A DNA stretch of 40,461 nucleotides from an uncultured Clostridia bacterium (GTDB lineage: Bacteria; Bacillota; Clostridia; Oscillospirales; Oscillospiraceae), in NCBI GenBank assembly GCA_947365965.1, contig CANAZG010000020.1, positions 1 to 40,461 on the forward strand, given 5' to 3'. Positions within the stretch are counted from its first letter, which is position 1. Every line of letters starts with the position of its first letter. The translations under genes and the position numbers were made by a program. The notes beneath the pieces were generated by a model that did not search any database, had not been told where the DNA came from, and saw only the letters and a program-made list of their open reading frames with translations. This document shows positions 23,071 to 31,152 of this stretch, piece by piece.

Positions 23071-24366
23071 CTATCTCTCCTCCCGGGCCGCCGGGTAGGG
23101 GGCGGCACAGTACTCCCGGTACAGCTCCTCGCTGACCCCGCCCTGGGCGATGACCTGGCTGTAAAACCGGCCGCTCCACTTCACCCGCCGCTCCCGGTCG
23201 CTGCCCTCCAGGGCCACCAGACCGAACCGGGCGGAGAGGCCCTCCGTCCAGGTCCAGCCGTCGCAGAGGGTGTCGTGATAGTACCGCTCCACAGGCAGCT
23301 CGCTGCCGCACAGGGCCTCCAGGTGCTCGGCAATGTACCGGGCCCGGAAGTGCTCGCCGTTGTCGCAGGCGCCGTTGGCGGTGATATAGATGGGCCGGGG
23401 AACCAGCCTGTGGAGGCTCTCGCACACCTCCACAATGCCCGCCGGGCTGATCTCCCAGCCCAGATCGCTCACCGGGCGGCCCTTTGCCGCGCCGTCGGCG
23501 GGTCCGCTCACCGTGGAGCGGGCGTAGTAGTTGACCCCGTGGAAGTCGCAGTACCGGCCCGGGACGATAGCCGGGTGGCGGCCGATGGGAAAGCCGGTCC
23601 GGCCGGTGCACATGGCCCGGGCCAGACTGCCCTGGAACAGTTGCTCCGCCCGGGAGGCCCAGAAGCGGTGGACTGGGTCGGCGCTGTCCTCGGGCCCGAA
23701 GGCGCGCAGATGGAGGGCCACGCCCACCCGGGTGTCCTGGAAGCCCATTTGCAGCCGGGTCTTGCGGATGAGGCCGTAGGCCTCGATGTGGGCGGCGGCC
23801 AGATTGGTCATGACGCGGGCCATGTCCAGAAGGTTCCTTTTGCCCGGTGGCCACGCGCCGGTGAGCCAGCCGTTGTAGGCGTAGAGATTGGGGGCGTTGA
23901 AGGTGACGTACTCGCTGACCAGATCCCCGAAGCTCTCCACCATCCTGCGCACGTAGCGCAGAAAGCAGGTGATGTTGTCGCTGCTGGCAAAGGCCCCCCG
24001 GTCCTCCAGCCACAGGGGGTTGGAGAAGTGGTGGAGGGTGAGCAGGGGCCGGATGCCCCGGTCCGTCAGGTCCTGGAGCTCCCGGCGGTAGCGGTCAATG
24101 GCCTGCTGGTCAAAAACGCCGTCCTCCGGCTCCACCCGGCTCCACTCCACGCTCATCCGGCAGCACTGGACGCCCAGCTCCTCCATCAGCGCCCCGTCCT
24201 CCTGCCAGCGGGCAAAGTGGTCCACGCAGGCGGCCGGGTCGGCGCTGTCCTTGATGTGCCCCTGGGCGTACCAGCGGCGCCAGCTGCTGTCCAGCGGCCC
24301 CCCCTCGATCTGCGGGGCCGCCGTGGTCACGCCCAGCAGCATGCCGGGCTTTAGCTGAAAATTCAT
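23071..24366 (-). CDS. GH1-like protein lacking both catalytic glutamates (probable pseudoenzyme)
   Basis: 431 aa; the fold is clearly glycoside hydrolase family 1 (LLGVTTAAPQIEGG, MSVEWSRVEPEDGVFD, LLTLHHFSNPLWLED, FHGVNYYARS, ARFGLVALE). In active GH1 enzymes the acid/base Glu is in TFNEP and the nucleophile in TENG. Here they read TFNAP (Ala158, codon GCC) and ITANG (Ala330, codon GCC). The glucose-binding DNFEW region is also changed, to DGWTWTEG. The frame is otherwise intact and full-length. It should not hydrolyse glycosides by the normal route; binding, sensing or regulation of the coupled GH13 enzyme is possible. AAAGGAGG lies 4 nt before the ATG. It follows yhaM by 47 bp and may share its transcript. 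Confidence 0.92.
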   Translation of the reverse strand: MNFQLKPGMLLGVTTAAPQIEGGPLDSSWRRWYAQGHIKDSADPAACVDHFARWQEDGALMEELGVQCCRMSVEWSRVEPEDGVFDQQAIDRYRRELQDLTDRGIRPLLTLHHFSNPLWLEDRGAFASSDNITCFLRYVRRMVESFGDLVSEYVTFNAPNLYAYNGWLTGAWPPGKRNLLDMARVMTNLAAAHIEAYGLIRKTRLQMGFQDTRVGVALHLRAFGPEDSADPVHRFWASRAEQLFQGSLARAMCTGRTGFPIGRHPAIVPGRYCDFHGVNYYARSTVSGPADGAAKGRPVSDLGWEISPAGIVEVCESLHRLVPRPIYITANGACDNGEHFRARYIAEHLEALCGSELPVERYYHDTLCDGWTWTEGLSARFGLVALEGSDRERRVKWSGRFYSQVIAQGGVSEELYREYCAAPYPAAREER

Positions 24367-24413
24367 GGTTCCTCCTTTTCGCGTTGCTGCGGTTCCTTGT
24401 AAACAGACGCCGC

Positions 24414-25361
24414 TCAGCTGTGGCGGTAGATCTTCTTGTCCAGGGCGAACACCCGCTTGCTGAACTGCCCCGCCGGCACGTCCTCCAGGGTCTCCTGGTA
24501 GATCTCCATGCGGCTGTCGATGAGATCAATCATGCTCAAAAGCTCGCTCTCCGCGCACATGGGCCGCACTGCGGCCCCGAACTCCGGCTCCCCGTGGTGG
24601 GAGAGAAGCATGTGCTGGAGGAGGGTGCTCTTCTCCTCCGGGACGCCCAGCTCCCCGGCGGCCTCCGCCGCCGCCTGGGCTCCCATCACCAGATGGCCCA
24701 GCAGCTGGCCCCGGACCGAATACTCCGTCACCAGCCCCAGGGAGGAGGTGACGAACTCGTCGCACTTGGCAAAGTCGTGGAGCAGGGTCCCCGCCAGCAG
24801 CAGGCTCCGGTCGATCACCGGCTCGTAGAGCTTCGCCAGATAGTCCGCTGTGCGCACCATGTACAGCGTGTGCATCAGAAGGCCCCCCACAAAGCTGTGG
24901 TGCATGCTCTTCCCCGCGGGGATGGAGGCAAACCGCTCCCCGTACCGCTCCAGCAGCTTCCAGCAGACCGCCCGGTAGTCGCTGTCCCCGATGCTCTCCA
25001 CCACCGAGCGCAGCTCCTCCATGGCCGCGTTCGTGTCGATGGGCGCCACGGGCACCAGATCCCCCAGGTTGAATCGGTCCCCCTCCTGGGTCAGCCGCAG
25101 GCGGGAGATAATCAGCTGGGGCGCGCCGCGAAACTCGTTCACCGTGCCCCGGATCTTCAGCACATCCCCCTCGTCGGACTGACCCACCGGCCCGCTATAG
25201 TCCCAGACCTTGGCCTCGATGGCGCCGGAGCGGTCCGCCAGCACGGCGCTGAGAAAGGGCTTCCCGCTGTTGGAGACCCGGGCCTGGGCGGTCTTGAGGA
25301 TATAGAACCCCTCCACCTCGTCCCCGATCTCCAGCTGGGCGATCAGCTTGTTATATTCCAT
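24414..25361 (-). CDS. yhaM: 3'-5' exoribonuclease YhaM family
   Basis: 315 aa, close to B. subtilis YhaM (314). An N-terminal OB-fold (about 1-95; GFYILKTAQARVSNSGKPF, IEAKVWDYSG) precedes an HD hydrolase domain with HHSFVGGLLMHTLYM, then LLAGTLLHDFAK and MLLSHHGEPEFGA (HD and metal-binding His). It degrades RNA and single-stranded DNA from the 3' end in the cytoplasm. The ATG at 25361 has only a G-rich stretch upstream; an in-frame TTG at 25370 is an alternative start. It is divergent from ylxM and has its own promoter. Confidence 0.93.
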   Translation of the reverse strand: MEYNKLIAQLEIGDEVEGFYILKTAQARVSNSGKPFLSAVLADRSGAIEAKVWDYSGPVGQSDEGDVLKIRGTVNEFRGAPQLIISRLRLTQEGDRFNLGDLVPVAPIDTNAAMEELRSVVESIGDSDYRAVCWKLLERYGERFASIPAGKSMHHSFVGGLLMHTLYMVRTADYLAKLYEPVIDRSLLLAGTLLHDFAKCDEFVTSSLGLVTEYSVRGQLLGHLVMGAQAAAEAAGELGVPEEKSTLLQHMLLSHHGEPEFGAAVRPMCAESELLSMIDLIDSRMEIYQETLEDVPAGQFSKRVFALDKKIYRHS

Positions 25362-25422
25362 AATACACAATCGCGCCCCCTGCCCGGGAGCGCTTCCTCC
25401 TGTTCTATGGTTCCATGGTCCC

Positions 25423-25452
25423 AGTATACCATATTTTATAGGGGAATGTCGA
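25423..25452 (-). promoter_or_regulatory. yhaM: Promoter for yhaM
   Basis: On the minus strand TCGACA (25452-25447), an 18-bp spacer and TATACT (25428-25423), with TGG before the -10 (extended -10). Confidence 0.6.
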
Positions 25453-25557
25453 GAGCATTCCGTCAAATATCGGGGGAAATCCATTTCCCCATCCCCCCGG
25501 ACCGCCGGCTGCCGCGGATCACGCCGCCAAAATTCCTCCCTCCGCGCGGATCCCCCC

Positions 25558-25586
25558 TTGACTTTCCGTCGGAAATGGGGTATGAT
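25558..25586 (+). promoter_or_regulatory. ylxM: Promoter for ylxM-ffh
   Basis: TTGACT (25558-25563), a 17-bp spacer and TATGAT (25581-25586), 48 bp before the ylxM start. Confidence 0.65.
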
Positions 25587-25596
25587 AGTCAGGCAT

Positions 25597-25616
25597 GTAA
25601 AGCGCAGGCGCTTTAC
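25597..25616 (+). other. Small hairpin in the ylxM leader
   Basis: Perfect 9-bp arms, GTAAAGCGC (25597-25605) and its complement (25608-25616), with a 2-nt spacer. It lies between the promoter and the GAGGAGG ribosome binding site. It could stabilise the 5' end of the mRNA. Confidence 0.35.
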
Positions 25617-25633
25617 ACGAGGAGGGAAACGGC

Positions 25634-25999
25634 ATGAAAAACCAGACCTACCGCATGACCATGCTGTTCGATTTCTACGGAGAAGTGCTGACGGACCGGC
25701 AGAAGGAGTTCTTCGATCTGTACTACAACGAAGATCTGAGCCTGTCGGAGATCGCGGAGAACAGCGGTATCAGCCGCCAGGGCGTCCGGGACGTGATTGT
25801 CCGGGCGGAGGGCGTTATGCAGGAGATCGAGGACAAGACCGGCCTCATCCGCCGCTTCCTCCAGATGCAGACCCATATCGACGCCATCCAGAACGCGGCG
25901 GCGGAGCTGAAAACCATCAATTACCGGCAGTACGAGGACGCCAGAATCGACGCCCTGGCCGATACCATTCACCTCTCCGCCCAGGCGCTGAGGGAGTAA
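25634..25999 (+). CDS. ylxM: YlxM family DNA-binding protein
   Basis: 121 aa, a sigma-70 region 4-like helix-turn-helix protein: MLFDFYGEVLTDRQKEFFDL, then LSLSEIAENSGISRQGVRDVI, the recognition helix. YlxM usually precedes ffh, as here, and is thought to modulate the signal recognition particle. The ATG follows GAGGAGGG. It ends 15 bp before ffh. Confidence 0.93.
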   Translation: MKNQTYRMTMLFDFYGEVLTDRQKEFFDLYYNEDLSLSEIAENSGISRQGVRDVIVRAEGVMQEIEDKTGLIRRFLQMQTHIDAIQNAAAELKTINYRQYEDARIDALADTIHLSAQALRE

Positions 26000-26014
26000 A
26001 GGAAGTGAGAACCC

Positions 26015-27412
26015 ATGGCATTTGAAGGACTTTCCGAAAAACTGAACGCGGCGTTTAAGCGGCTGCGGGGCAAGGGCCGGGTCACGGAGGCCGACGTAAA
26101 GGAGGCCATGAAGGAGGTCCGTCTGGCTCTGCTGGACGCCGACGTGAGCTACAGCGTGGTCAAGGACTTTGTGGCCAAGGTCACCGAGCGGGCCGTGGGC
26201 GCGGACGTGCTGGAGAGCCTCACCCCCGCCCAGCAGATCATCAAGATCGTCAACGAGGAGCTCACCGCCCTCATGGGCGGCGGCAGCGAGAAGATCAGCT
26301 TCGCCTCCCACCCGCCCACGGTCATCATGATGGTGGGCCTCCAGGGCGCGGGCAAGACCACCAACGGCGCCAAGCTGGCCGGGTATCTGCGCTCAACCAT
26401 GGGCAAGCAGCCCCTGCTGGCGGCCTGCGACGTGTACCGCCCCGCCGCCATCACCCAGCTGCAGGTGGTGGGCGAGCAGCTGGACATCCCCGTCTTCGCC
26501 CTGGGCCAGGTTAACCCGGTCCAGATCGCCCAGCACGCGGTGCGCCACGCCCGCGAAAACGGCTACGACACCGTTCTGCTGGACACCGCCGGCCGGCTCC
26601 ACATCGACGAGCAGCTCATGAACGAGCTGAAGAAGATCAAGAGCGCCGTCACCCCCAACGAGATCCTCCTGGTGGTGGACGCCATGACCGGCCAGGACGC
26701 GGTGAGCGCGGCCACGGCCTTCGACGAGGCCCTGGGCATCGACGGCGTGGTGCTCACCAAGCTGGACGGCGACGCCCGGGGCGGCGCGGCCCTGTCTATC
26801 CGGGCGGCCACCGGCAAGCCCATCAAGTTCGTGGGTACCGGCGAGAAGCTGGACATGATCGAGCTCTTCCACCCGGACCGCATGGCCTCCCGCATTCTGG
26901 GCATGGGCGACATGCTCTCCCTCATTGAGAAGGCGGAGCAGAGCTTTGACGAGAAAAAGGCGGCGGAGCTGGAGGAGAAGCTGCGCAAGAACCGCTTCAC
27001 CCTCACCGACTACATGGAGCAGATGGCCCAGCTGCGCAAGATGGGGGATCTGAGCCAGATGGCCGCCATGTTCCCCGGTCAGATGGGCAAGCAGATGGCC
27101 GGCGCTCAGATCGACGACAAAATGCTCAACCGGCAGGAGGCGGTCATCCTCTCCATGACCCCCAAGGAGCGGGAGAACCCGGGCCTGCTGGACGCCAGCC
27201 GCAAGAAGCGGGTGGCCGCCGGATGCGGCCTGGAGGTGGCGGATGTAAACCGCCTGCTCAAGCAGTATGAGATGATGCTCCAGCTCACCCGCCAGCTCAG
27301 CAAGGGCAAGATGCCCCTGGGGCTTGGGAAGATGCCCAACCTGGGCAGTCTGGGCAAGGTGGGCGGCATGGGCAAGATGCACGGCTTTGGCCGGAAAAAG
27401 CGGCTGAAATAG
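26015..27412 (+). CDS. ffh: Signal recognition particle protein Ffh
   Basis: 465 aa. It binds 4.5S RNA and signal sequences and targets ribosomes to the membrane. The N domain (ALLDADVSYSVVKDF) precedes the G domain with P-loop GLQGAGKTTNGAKL, DVYRPAAITQL, DTAGRLHIDEQL and TKLDGDARGGAAL. The methionine-rich M domain has QMAQLRKMGDLSQMAAMFPG, SMTPKERENPGLLDASRKKR (the SRP RNA-binding part) and a Gly/Met/Lys-rich tail. All motifs are present. It is followed by rpsP and khpA. Confidence 0.98.
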   Translation: MAFEGLSEKLNAAFKRLRGKGRVTEADVKEAMKEVRLALLDADVSYSVVKDFVAKVTERAVGADVLESLTPAQQIIKIVNEELTALMGGGSEKISFASHPPTVIMMVGLQGAGKTTNGAKLAGYLRSTMGKQPLLAACDVYRPAAITQLQVVGEQLDIPVFALGQVNPVQIAQHAVRHARENGYDTVLLDTAGRLHIDEQLMNELKKIKSAVTPNEILLVVDAMTGQDAVSAATAFDEALGIDGVVLTKLDGDARGGAALSIRAATGKPIKFVGTGEKLDMIELFHPDRMASRILGMGDMLSLIEKAEQSFDEKKAAELEEKLRKNRFTLTDYMEQMAQLRKMGDLSQMAAMFPGQMGKQMAGAQIDDKMLNRQEAVILSMTPKERENPGLLDASRKKRVAAGCGLEVADVNRLLKQYEMMLQLTRQLSKGKMPLGLGKMPNLGSLGKVGGMGKMHGFGRKKRLK

Positions 27413-27489
27413 GATGTCCGACTGTAAATGCGTCAGCATTTATAAATAAACATTAATAATAAAAAACTTACTATCGGAGGAAACAAATC

Positions 27490-27729
27490 ATGGTTAAGAT
27501 CAGACTGCGCCGCATGGGCGCGAAGAAGGCCCCCTATTACCGCGTGGTTGTCGCCGACAGCCGCTATCCCCGCGACGGCCGCTTCATCGAGGAGATCGGC
27601 ACCTATAACCCCTGCGTGTCCCCCGCTGAGATCAAGATCGACACCGACCGGGCCAAGGAGTGGATCAAGACCGGCGCACAGCCCACCGACACGGTCCGCG
27701 CCCTGCTCAAGAAGGTTGAAGTGCTCTGA
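27490..27729 (+). CDS. rpsP: 30S ribosomal protein S16
   Basis: 79 aa. Typical start [25 protein letters not shown], then [14 protein letters not shown]. Small-subunit assembly protein. AGGAGG lies upstream of the ATG, after an AT-rich gap of 77 bp behind ffh. Its stop overlaps the khpA start in TGATG. Confidence 0.98.
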   Translation: MVKIRLRRMGAKKAPYYRVVVADSRYPRDGRFIEEIGTYNPCVSPAEIKIDTDRAKEWIKTGAQPTDTVRALLKKVEVL

Positions 27730-27977
27730 TGGACGCGGGACACAGCCTGAAGGACCTGCTGCTCTACATCGCCAGAAATCTGGTGGAGAACCCTGACGCC
27801 GTCTCCGTGACGGAGGTGGAGGGGGACCAGGAGCTGACCTTGGAACTGCGCGTGGCCCCCGAGGACATGGGCAAGGTGATCGGCCGCCAGGGCCGCATCG
27901 CCAAGGAGATCCGCACCCTTGTCCGCTCCTGCGCCCAGCGCTCGGGGCAGAGGGTCTCCGTGGACATTGTGGATTAA
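27729..27977 (+). CDS. khpA: KH-domain RNA-binding protein KhpA
   Basis: 82 aa. The KH core reads MGKVIGRQGRIAKEIRTLVRS with the GxxG loop as GRQG. In Firmicutes KhpA works with KhpB (Jag/EloR) in RNA binding and cell elongation. It is translationally coupled to rpsP. The usual following genes, rimM, trmD and rplS, are absent here; a terminator follows instead. Confidence 0.95.
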   Translation: MDAGHSLKDLLLYIARNLVENPDAVSVTEVEGDQELTLELRVAPEDMGKVIGRQGRIAKEIRTLVRSCAQRSGQRVSVDIVD

Positions 27978-27999
27978 GCGCCGATTCCGGCGGAGGACC

Positions 28000-28031
28000 G
28001 GGCGGCCAGCATTGCTGGCCGCCCAGTCCTT
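28000..28031 (+). terminator. Terminator after khpA
   Basis: An 11-bp perfect stem (28000-28010 with 28014-28024), then AGTCCTTTTT. It ends the ylxM-ffh-rpsP-khpA unit. Confidence 0.85.
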
Positions 28032-28087
28032 TTTATTTCCAAAAGGTAACAAAAACTCTTTTTTGCCCCACGAGATCCCAACAGTCT

Positions 28088-28116
28088 TTGACATCCGCCC
28101 CGGTTTCCTGTATACT
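28088..28116 (+). promoter_or_regulatory. Consensus promoter for the GH13 gene
   Basis: TTGACA (28088-28093), a 17-bp spacer and TATACT (28111-28116), 47 bp before the start codon. Confidence 0.75.
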
Positions 28117-28163
28117 GGGTCCACATCACCGCGCCGGGAGCGCCGGCGAGAAGGAGAACTTTT

Positions 28164-29474
28164 ATGTGGTTTGACGAATCGGTCATCTATCAGATCTATC
28201 CCCTGGGCCTGTGCGGCGCCCCCCGGGAGAACGACGGCATCCAGGCCCACCGCATCCTGCGGGTTCAGGAGTGGGCGGAGCATATTAAGGCCCTGGGGGC
28301 GGACACGGTCCTCTTCAACCCCCTCTTCGACAGCGACCGCCACGGCTACGACACCCGGGACTACCGCACCGTGGACTGCCGCCTGGGGACCAATCAGGAC
28401 TTCCGCCAGGTCTGCGACGCACTCCACGCCGCCGGACTGCGGGTCATGCTGGACGGCGTGTTCAACCATGTGGGCCGGGGCTTCTGGGCTTTCCGGGACG
28501 TGCAGGAGAAGAAGTGGGACAGCCCCTACAAGGACTGGTTCCACATCAGCTTTGACGGCAACACCGGCTACAACGACGGCTTCTGGTACGAGGCCTGGGA
28601 GGGCCACTACGAGCTGGTGAAGCTGAACCTCCAGAATCCGGCGGTGGTGCAGCACCAGTTTGACGTCATCCGGAGCTGGGTGGAGCAGTTCGGCATCGAC
28701 GGGCTGCGCCTGGACGTGGCCTACTGCCTGAGCCCGGACTACCTGCGGCAGCTGCGGGCCTTCACCGACGGCCTCAAGCCGGACTTCGTGCTCATGGGGG
28801 AGACCCTCCACGGGGACTACAACCGATGGATGAACGACAGCGCCTGCCACTCGGTGACCAACTACGAGTGCTACAAGGGCCTCTGGTCCAGCTTCAACTC
28901 CATGAACCTCTTCGAGATCGGCCACAGTCTGGCCCGCCAGTTCGGCCCTGAGCAGTGGACCCTCTACAAGGGCCGGCATCTGCTCAGCTTCCTGGACAAC
29001 CACGACGTGGAGCGCATTGCCAGCATCCTGACCAACCAGGAGCACCTGCGTCCGGCCTACGGCATCCTCTTCGGTATGCCCGGCGTGCCGTCGGTGTACT
29101 ACGGCAGCGAGTGGGGCCTGGAGGGCCGGAAGAGCCAGGGGGACGACGCCCTGCGCCCGGCGCTGGAGAGGCCGGAGAGCAATGAGCTGACCGGGTTCAT
29201 CGCCCGTCTGTCCCAGGCCCGCCGGAGCAGCCGGGCCCTGTGCTACGGCGGCTACCGGAACGTGGTGCTTACCAACCGGCAGATCATCTTTGAGCGGGCC
29301 GTGGAGGGGGAGCGGGTGCTGGTGGCGGTCAACGCCGACGGCGCGCCCTACACCGCCCACTTTGACGCCGGGTGCGGCATGGCGGTGGATCTGATTACTG
29401 GGGAGAACCACGACTTCGGCGGCGGCAGCCAGCTGGCCCCCTACAGCGTGGCCTTCTGGAAGATGGAGCGGTAG
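28164..29474 (+). CDS. GH13 alpha-amylase family enzyme (short maltodextrin-hydrolase type)
   Basis: 436 aa, short for GH13 and with no signal peptide, so it is cytosolic. It should act on alpha-glucans or maltodextrins. The start is SVIYQIYPLGLCGAP, as in small cyclomaltodextrinase-like enzymes. Region I is VMLDGVFNHVG; the nucleophile is Asp184 in DGLRLDVAYC, the acid/base Glu213 in LMGETLHG, and the third Asp is 281 in LDNHDVER, all present. There is no N-terminal carbohydrate-binding domain of the neopullulanase kind. AAGGAG precedes the ATG. It has its own promoter and terminator, so it is a single-gene unit. Confidence 0.93.
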   Translation: MWFDESVIYQIYPLGLCGAPRENDGIQAHRILRVQEWAEHIKALGADTVLFNPLFDSDRHGYDTRDYRTVDCRLGTNQDFRQVCDALHAAGLRVMLDGVFNHVGRGFWAFRDVQEKKWDSPYKDWFHISFDGNTGYNDGFWYEAWEGHYELVKLNLQNPAVVQHQFDVIRSWVEQFGIDGLRLDVAYCLSPDYLRQLRAFTDGLKPDFVLMGETLHGDYNRWMNDSACHSVTNYECYKGLWSSFNSMNLFEIGHSLARQFGPEQWTLYKGRHLLSFLDNHDVERIASILTNQEHLRPAYGILFGMPGVPSVYYGSEWGLEGRKSQGDDALRPALERPESNELTGFIARLSQARRSSRALCYGGYRNVVLTNRQIIFERAVEGERVLVAVNADGAPYTAHFDAGCGMAVDLITGENHDFGGGSQLAPYSVAFWKMER

Positions 29475-29483
29475 GGAGGAAAG

Positions 29484-29533
29484 GCTTTCCCGCTTTGGGG
29501 ATTTGTGTCCCCAGTGGGAAGCAGCCTGTTTTG
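29484..29533 (+). terminator. Terminator after the GH13 gene
   Basis: Nested arms (29484-29491 with 29516-29522, and TGGGGA with TCCCCA inside) form a hairpin followed by CAGCCTGTTTTGG. Confidence 0.55.
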
Positions 29534-29588
29534 GAATAAAAGTAAAGGCTCTATCAGCAAATATTATGGATCAGAATTTGGAGGAAAA

Positions 29589-30269
29589 ATGGATAGACCC
29601 ATTACAACGCTGTTTATGCTTATGTCGGTTGACGGGAAGATCAGCACTGGAGCGGCAGACGATCTGGATGTCGATAAGGACTTCCCGAACATCCCAGGCG
29701 TAAGGGAGGGACTGCATCAATATTACGAGATAGAGCAGACAACGGACATGTGGTCCCTCAACTCTGGCAGAGTACAGGAGAAGATGGGCGTCAACACGAA
29801 GAACATGCCCAATAAGACGCCGGTTTCCTTTGTGGTTATTGACAACAGTCATTTGACCGAACACGGCGTTCGCTACTTTTGCGCCCTGTCGAAGGAATTT
29901 GTGCTCATCACATCCAATACAGGTCATCCGGCGTTTCAGGTGGAGGAAGACAACCTTCATATCATCTGCCAAAGGGAGTTGTCCTTGACGGATGCGCTTG
30001 CACAGCTCAAATCGGAATTTGGGTGTCAGAGAATAACCATACAGAGCGGCGGCACATTAAACGGACTGTTTCTTCGGGAAAAATTGCTCGATTATATTGA
30101 TATTGTAGTTGCTCCTGTTTTAATTGGCGGTAAGGACACATCCACCTTGATTGACGGAAAATCTTTGCTGTCAGAAAGTGAATTATCACTGTTAGGGGCG
30201 CTGAAATTGCAGGAGTGCGTGGTTTTGGAAGACTCATATCTCAGACTGCGCTATGAGGTAATCCGTTAA
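29589..30269 (+). CDS. RibD C-terminal-domain reductase (dihydrofolate-reductase fold)
   Basis: 226 aa from the ATG at 29589, preceded by GGAGG only 4 nt away. Family features are FMLMSVDGKIS at the start, TIQSGGTLNGLFL (NADPH-binding) and VVAPVLIGGKD. The RibD-C domain reduces a pyrimidine in riboflavin synthesis, but stand-alone copies like this are usually of unknown substrate. The gene is distinctly AT-richer than both neighbours and uses different codons (ATA, TTA, AGA), a sign of recent transfer. No riboflavin gene is nearby. Confidence 0.85.
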   Translation: MDRPITTLFMLMSVDGKISTGAADDLDVDKDFPNIPGVREGLHQYYEIEQTTDMWSLNSGRVQEKMGVNTKNMPNKTPVSFVVIDNSHLTEHGVRYFCALSKEFVLITSNTGHPAFQVEEDNLHIICQRELSLTDALAQLKSEFGCQRITIQSGGTLNGLFLREKLLDYIDIVVAPVLIGGKDTSTLIDGKSLLSESELSLLGALKLQECVVLEDSYLRLRYEVIR

Positions 30270-30307
30270 TCATTTCCGGGTCATACGGCTGTTAAGCGGC
30301 TATCGAA

Positions 30308-30334
30308 CCCCGCCGGACAACACGTCCGGCGGGG
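30308..30334 (+). terminator. Terminator after the RibD-like gene
   Basis: An 11-bp perfect stem (30308-30318 with 30324-30334), 5-nt loop, then TATATTAT. The T run is weak. Confidence 0.6.
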
Positions 30335-30347
30335 TATATTATCGCAC

Positions 30348-30375
30348 TTGTTTTTTCGAAATTTTGTGCTACAAT
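30348..30375 (+). promoter_or_regulatory. Promoter for the DUF2461 gene
   Basis: TTGTTT (30348-30353), 16 bp, TACAAT (30370-30375), with TG one base before the -10, an extended -10. Confidence 0.5.
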
Positions 30376-30408
30376 AAACGCACACACAGAAAGAGAGAGG
30401 AGCCCGCC

Positions 30409-31086
30409 ATGTTTACTGGCTACAGCGACAAGACCCTGGAATTTATGTGGGGCATCCGCCTCAACAATGACCGCACATGGTTCACCGCCCACAAGGACGA
30501 CTATTTGCAGCACCTCTACCAGCCCACCATGGACCTGGGCCGGGAGGTATACGATCAATTTATGGACAAATTCCCCAAGCTGGATTTGAACCTCCACGTC
30601 TGCCGCATCTACCGGGACGCCCGCCGCCTCCACGGCCAGGGCCCCTACAAGGACCATCTCTGGCTCACCATCCGGCCGGAGAACGACATCTGGAGCCGCC
30701 AGCCGGTGTTCTGGTTCGAGATCACCCCGGAGGGCTGGAGCTACGGGGTGGGCTTCTGGAACGCCAGCGCCCAGACCCTGGCGGCCATGCGCAGGGACAT
30801 CGACGAGAACCCAGCCCGGCTGGAGAAGCTGGTCCGGCGGCTCAGGCGGGACGGCCGGTTCCAGGTCCAGGGCAGGGACTACGCCCGGCCCAAGGGAAAT
30901 CCGTCCCCCCTGACGGCGGAGTGGTACAACAAGCGGGACATCTCCGTGGGCTGCCAGCGGGAATTTGACCAGCTGGTGTGCTCCCCGGCGCTGGTGGAGG
31001 AGCTGGTGGACGGCTTCGCCTTCCTGGAGCCCGTGTACCAGTACTTCCAGTCCTTCTGCAAAAACGGGCTGGAGGATCTGAAATAA
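30409..31086 (+). CDS. DUF2461 family protein
   Basis: 225 aa, matching the TIGR02453/DUF2461 family: FMWGIRLNNDRTWFTAHKDDY near the start, RIYRDARRLHGQGPYKDHLWL in the middle, FWFEITPEGWSYGVGFW. The start at 30409 follows GAGAGGAG. The proteins are soluble and widespread in bacteria; no reaction is established. No signal peptide or membrane segment. A hairpin precedes it and spoVAC follows it. Confidence 0.92.
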   Translation: MFTGYSDKTLEFMWGIRLNNDRTWFTAHKDDYLQHLYQPTMDLGREVYDQFMDKFPKLDLNLHVCRIYRDARRLHGQGPYKDHLWLTIRPENDIWSRQPVFWFEITPEGWSYGVGFWNASAQTLAAMRRDIDENPARLEKLVRRLRRDGRFQVQGRDYARPKGNPSPLTAEWYNKRDISVGCQREFDQLVCSPALVEELVDGFAFLEPVYQYFQSFCKNGLEDLK

Positions 31087-31102
31087 CTGGAAAAAACGCC
31101 GC

Positions 31103-31132
31103 GCATACGCCGAGGCCGGATGGGACACACTA
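31103..31132 (+). promoter_or_regulatory. spoVAC: Candidate forespore sigma-G promoter for spoVAC
   Basis: GCATA (31103-31107), exactly 18 bp, then CACACTA (31126-31132), close to the sigma-G pattern of -35 GMATR and -10 CATNMTA. spoVA genes are known to be read by sigma-G. The transcript would start near 31139, leaving a very short leader before the ATG at 31153. Confidence 0.4.
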
Positions 31133-31152
31133 CCGGCAGGGAGTGATGCAAT

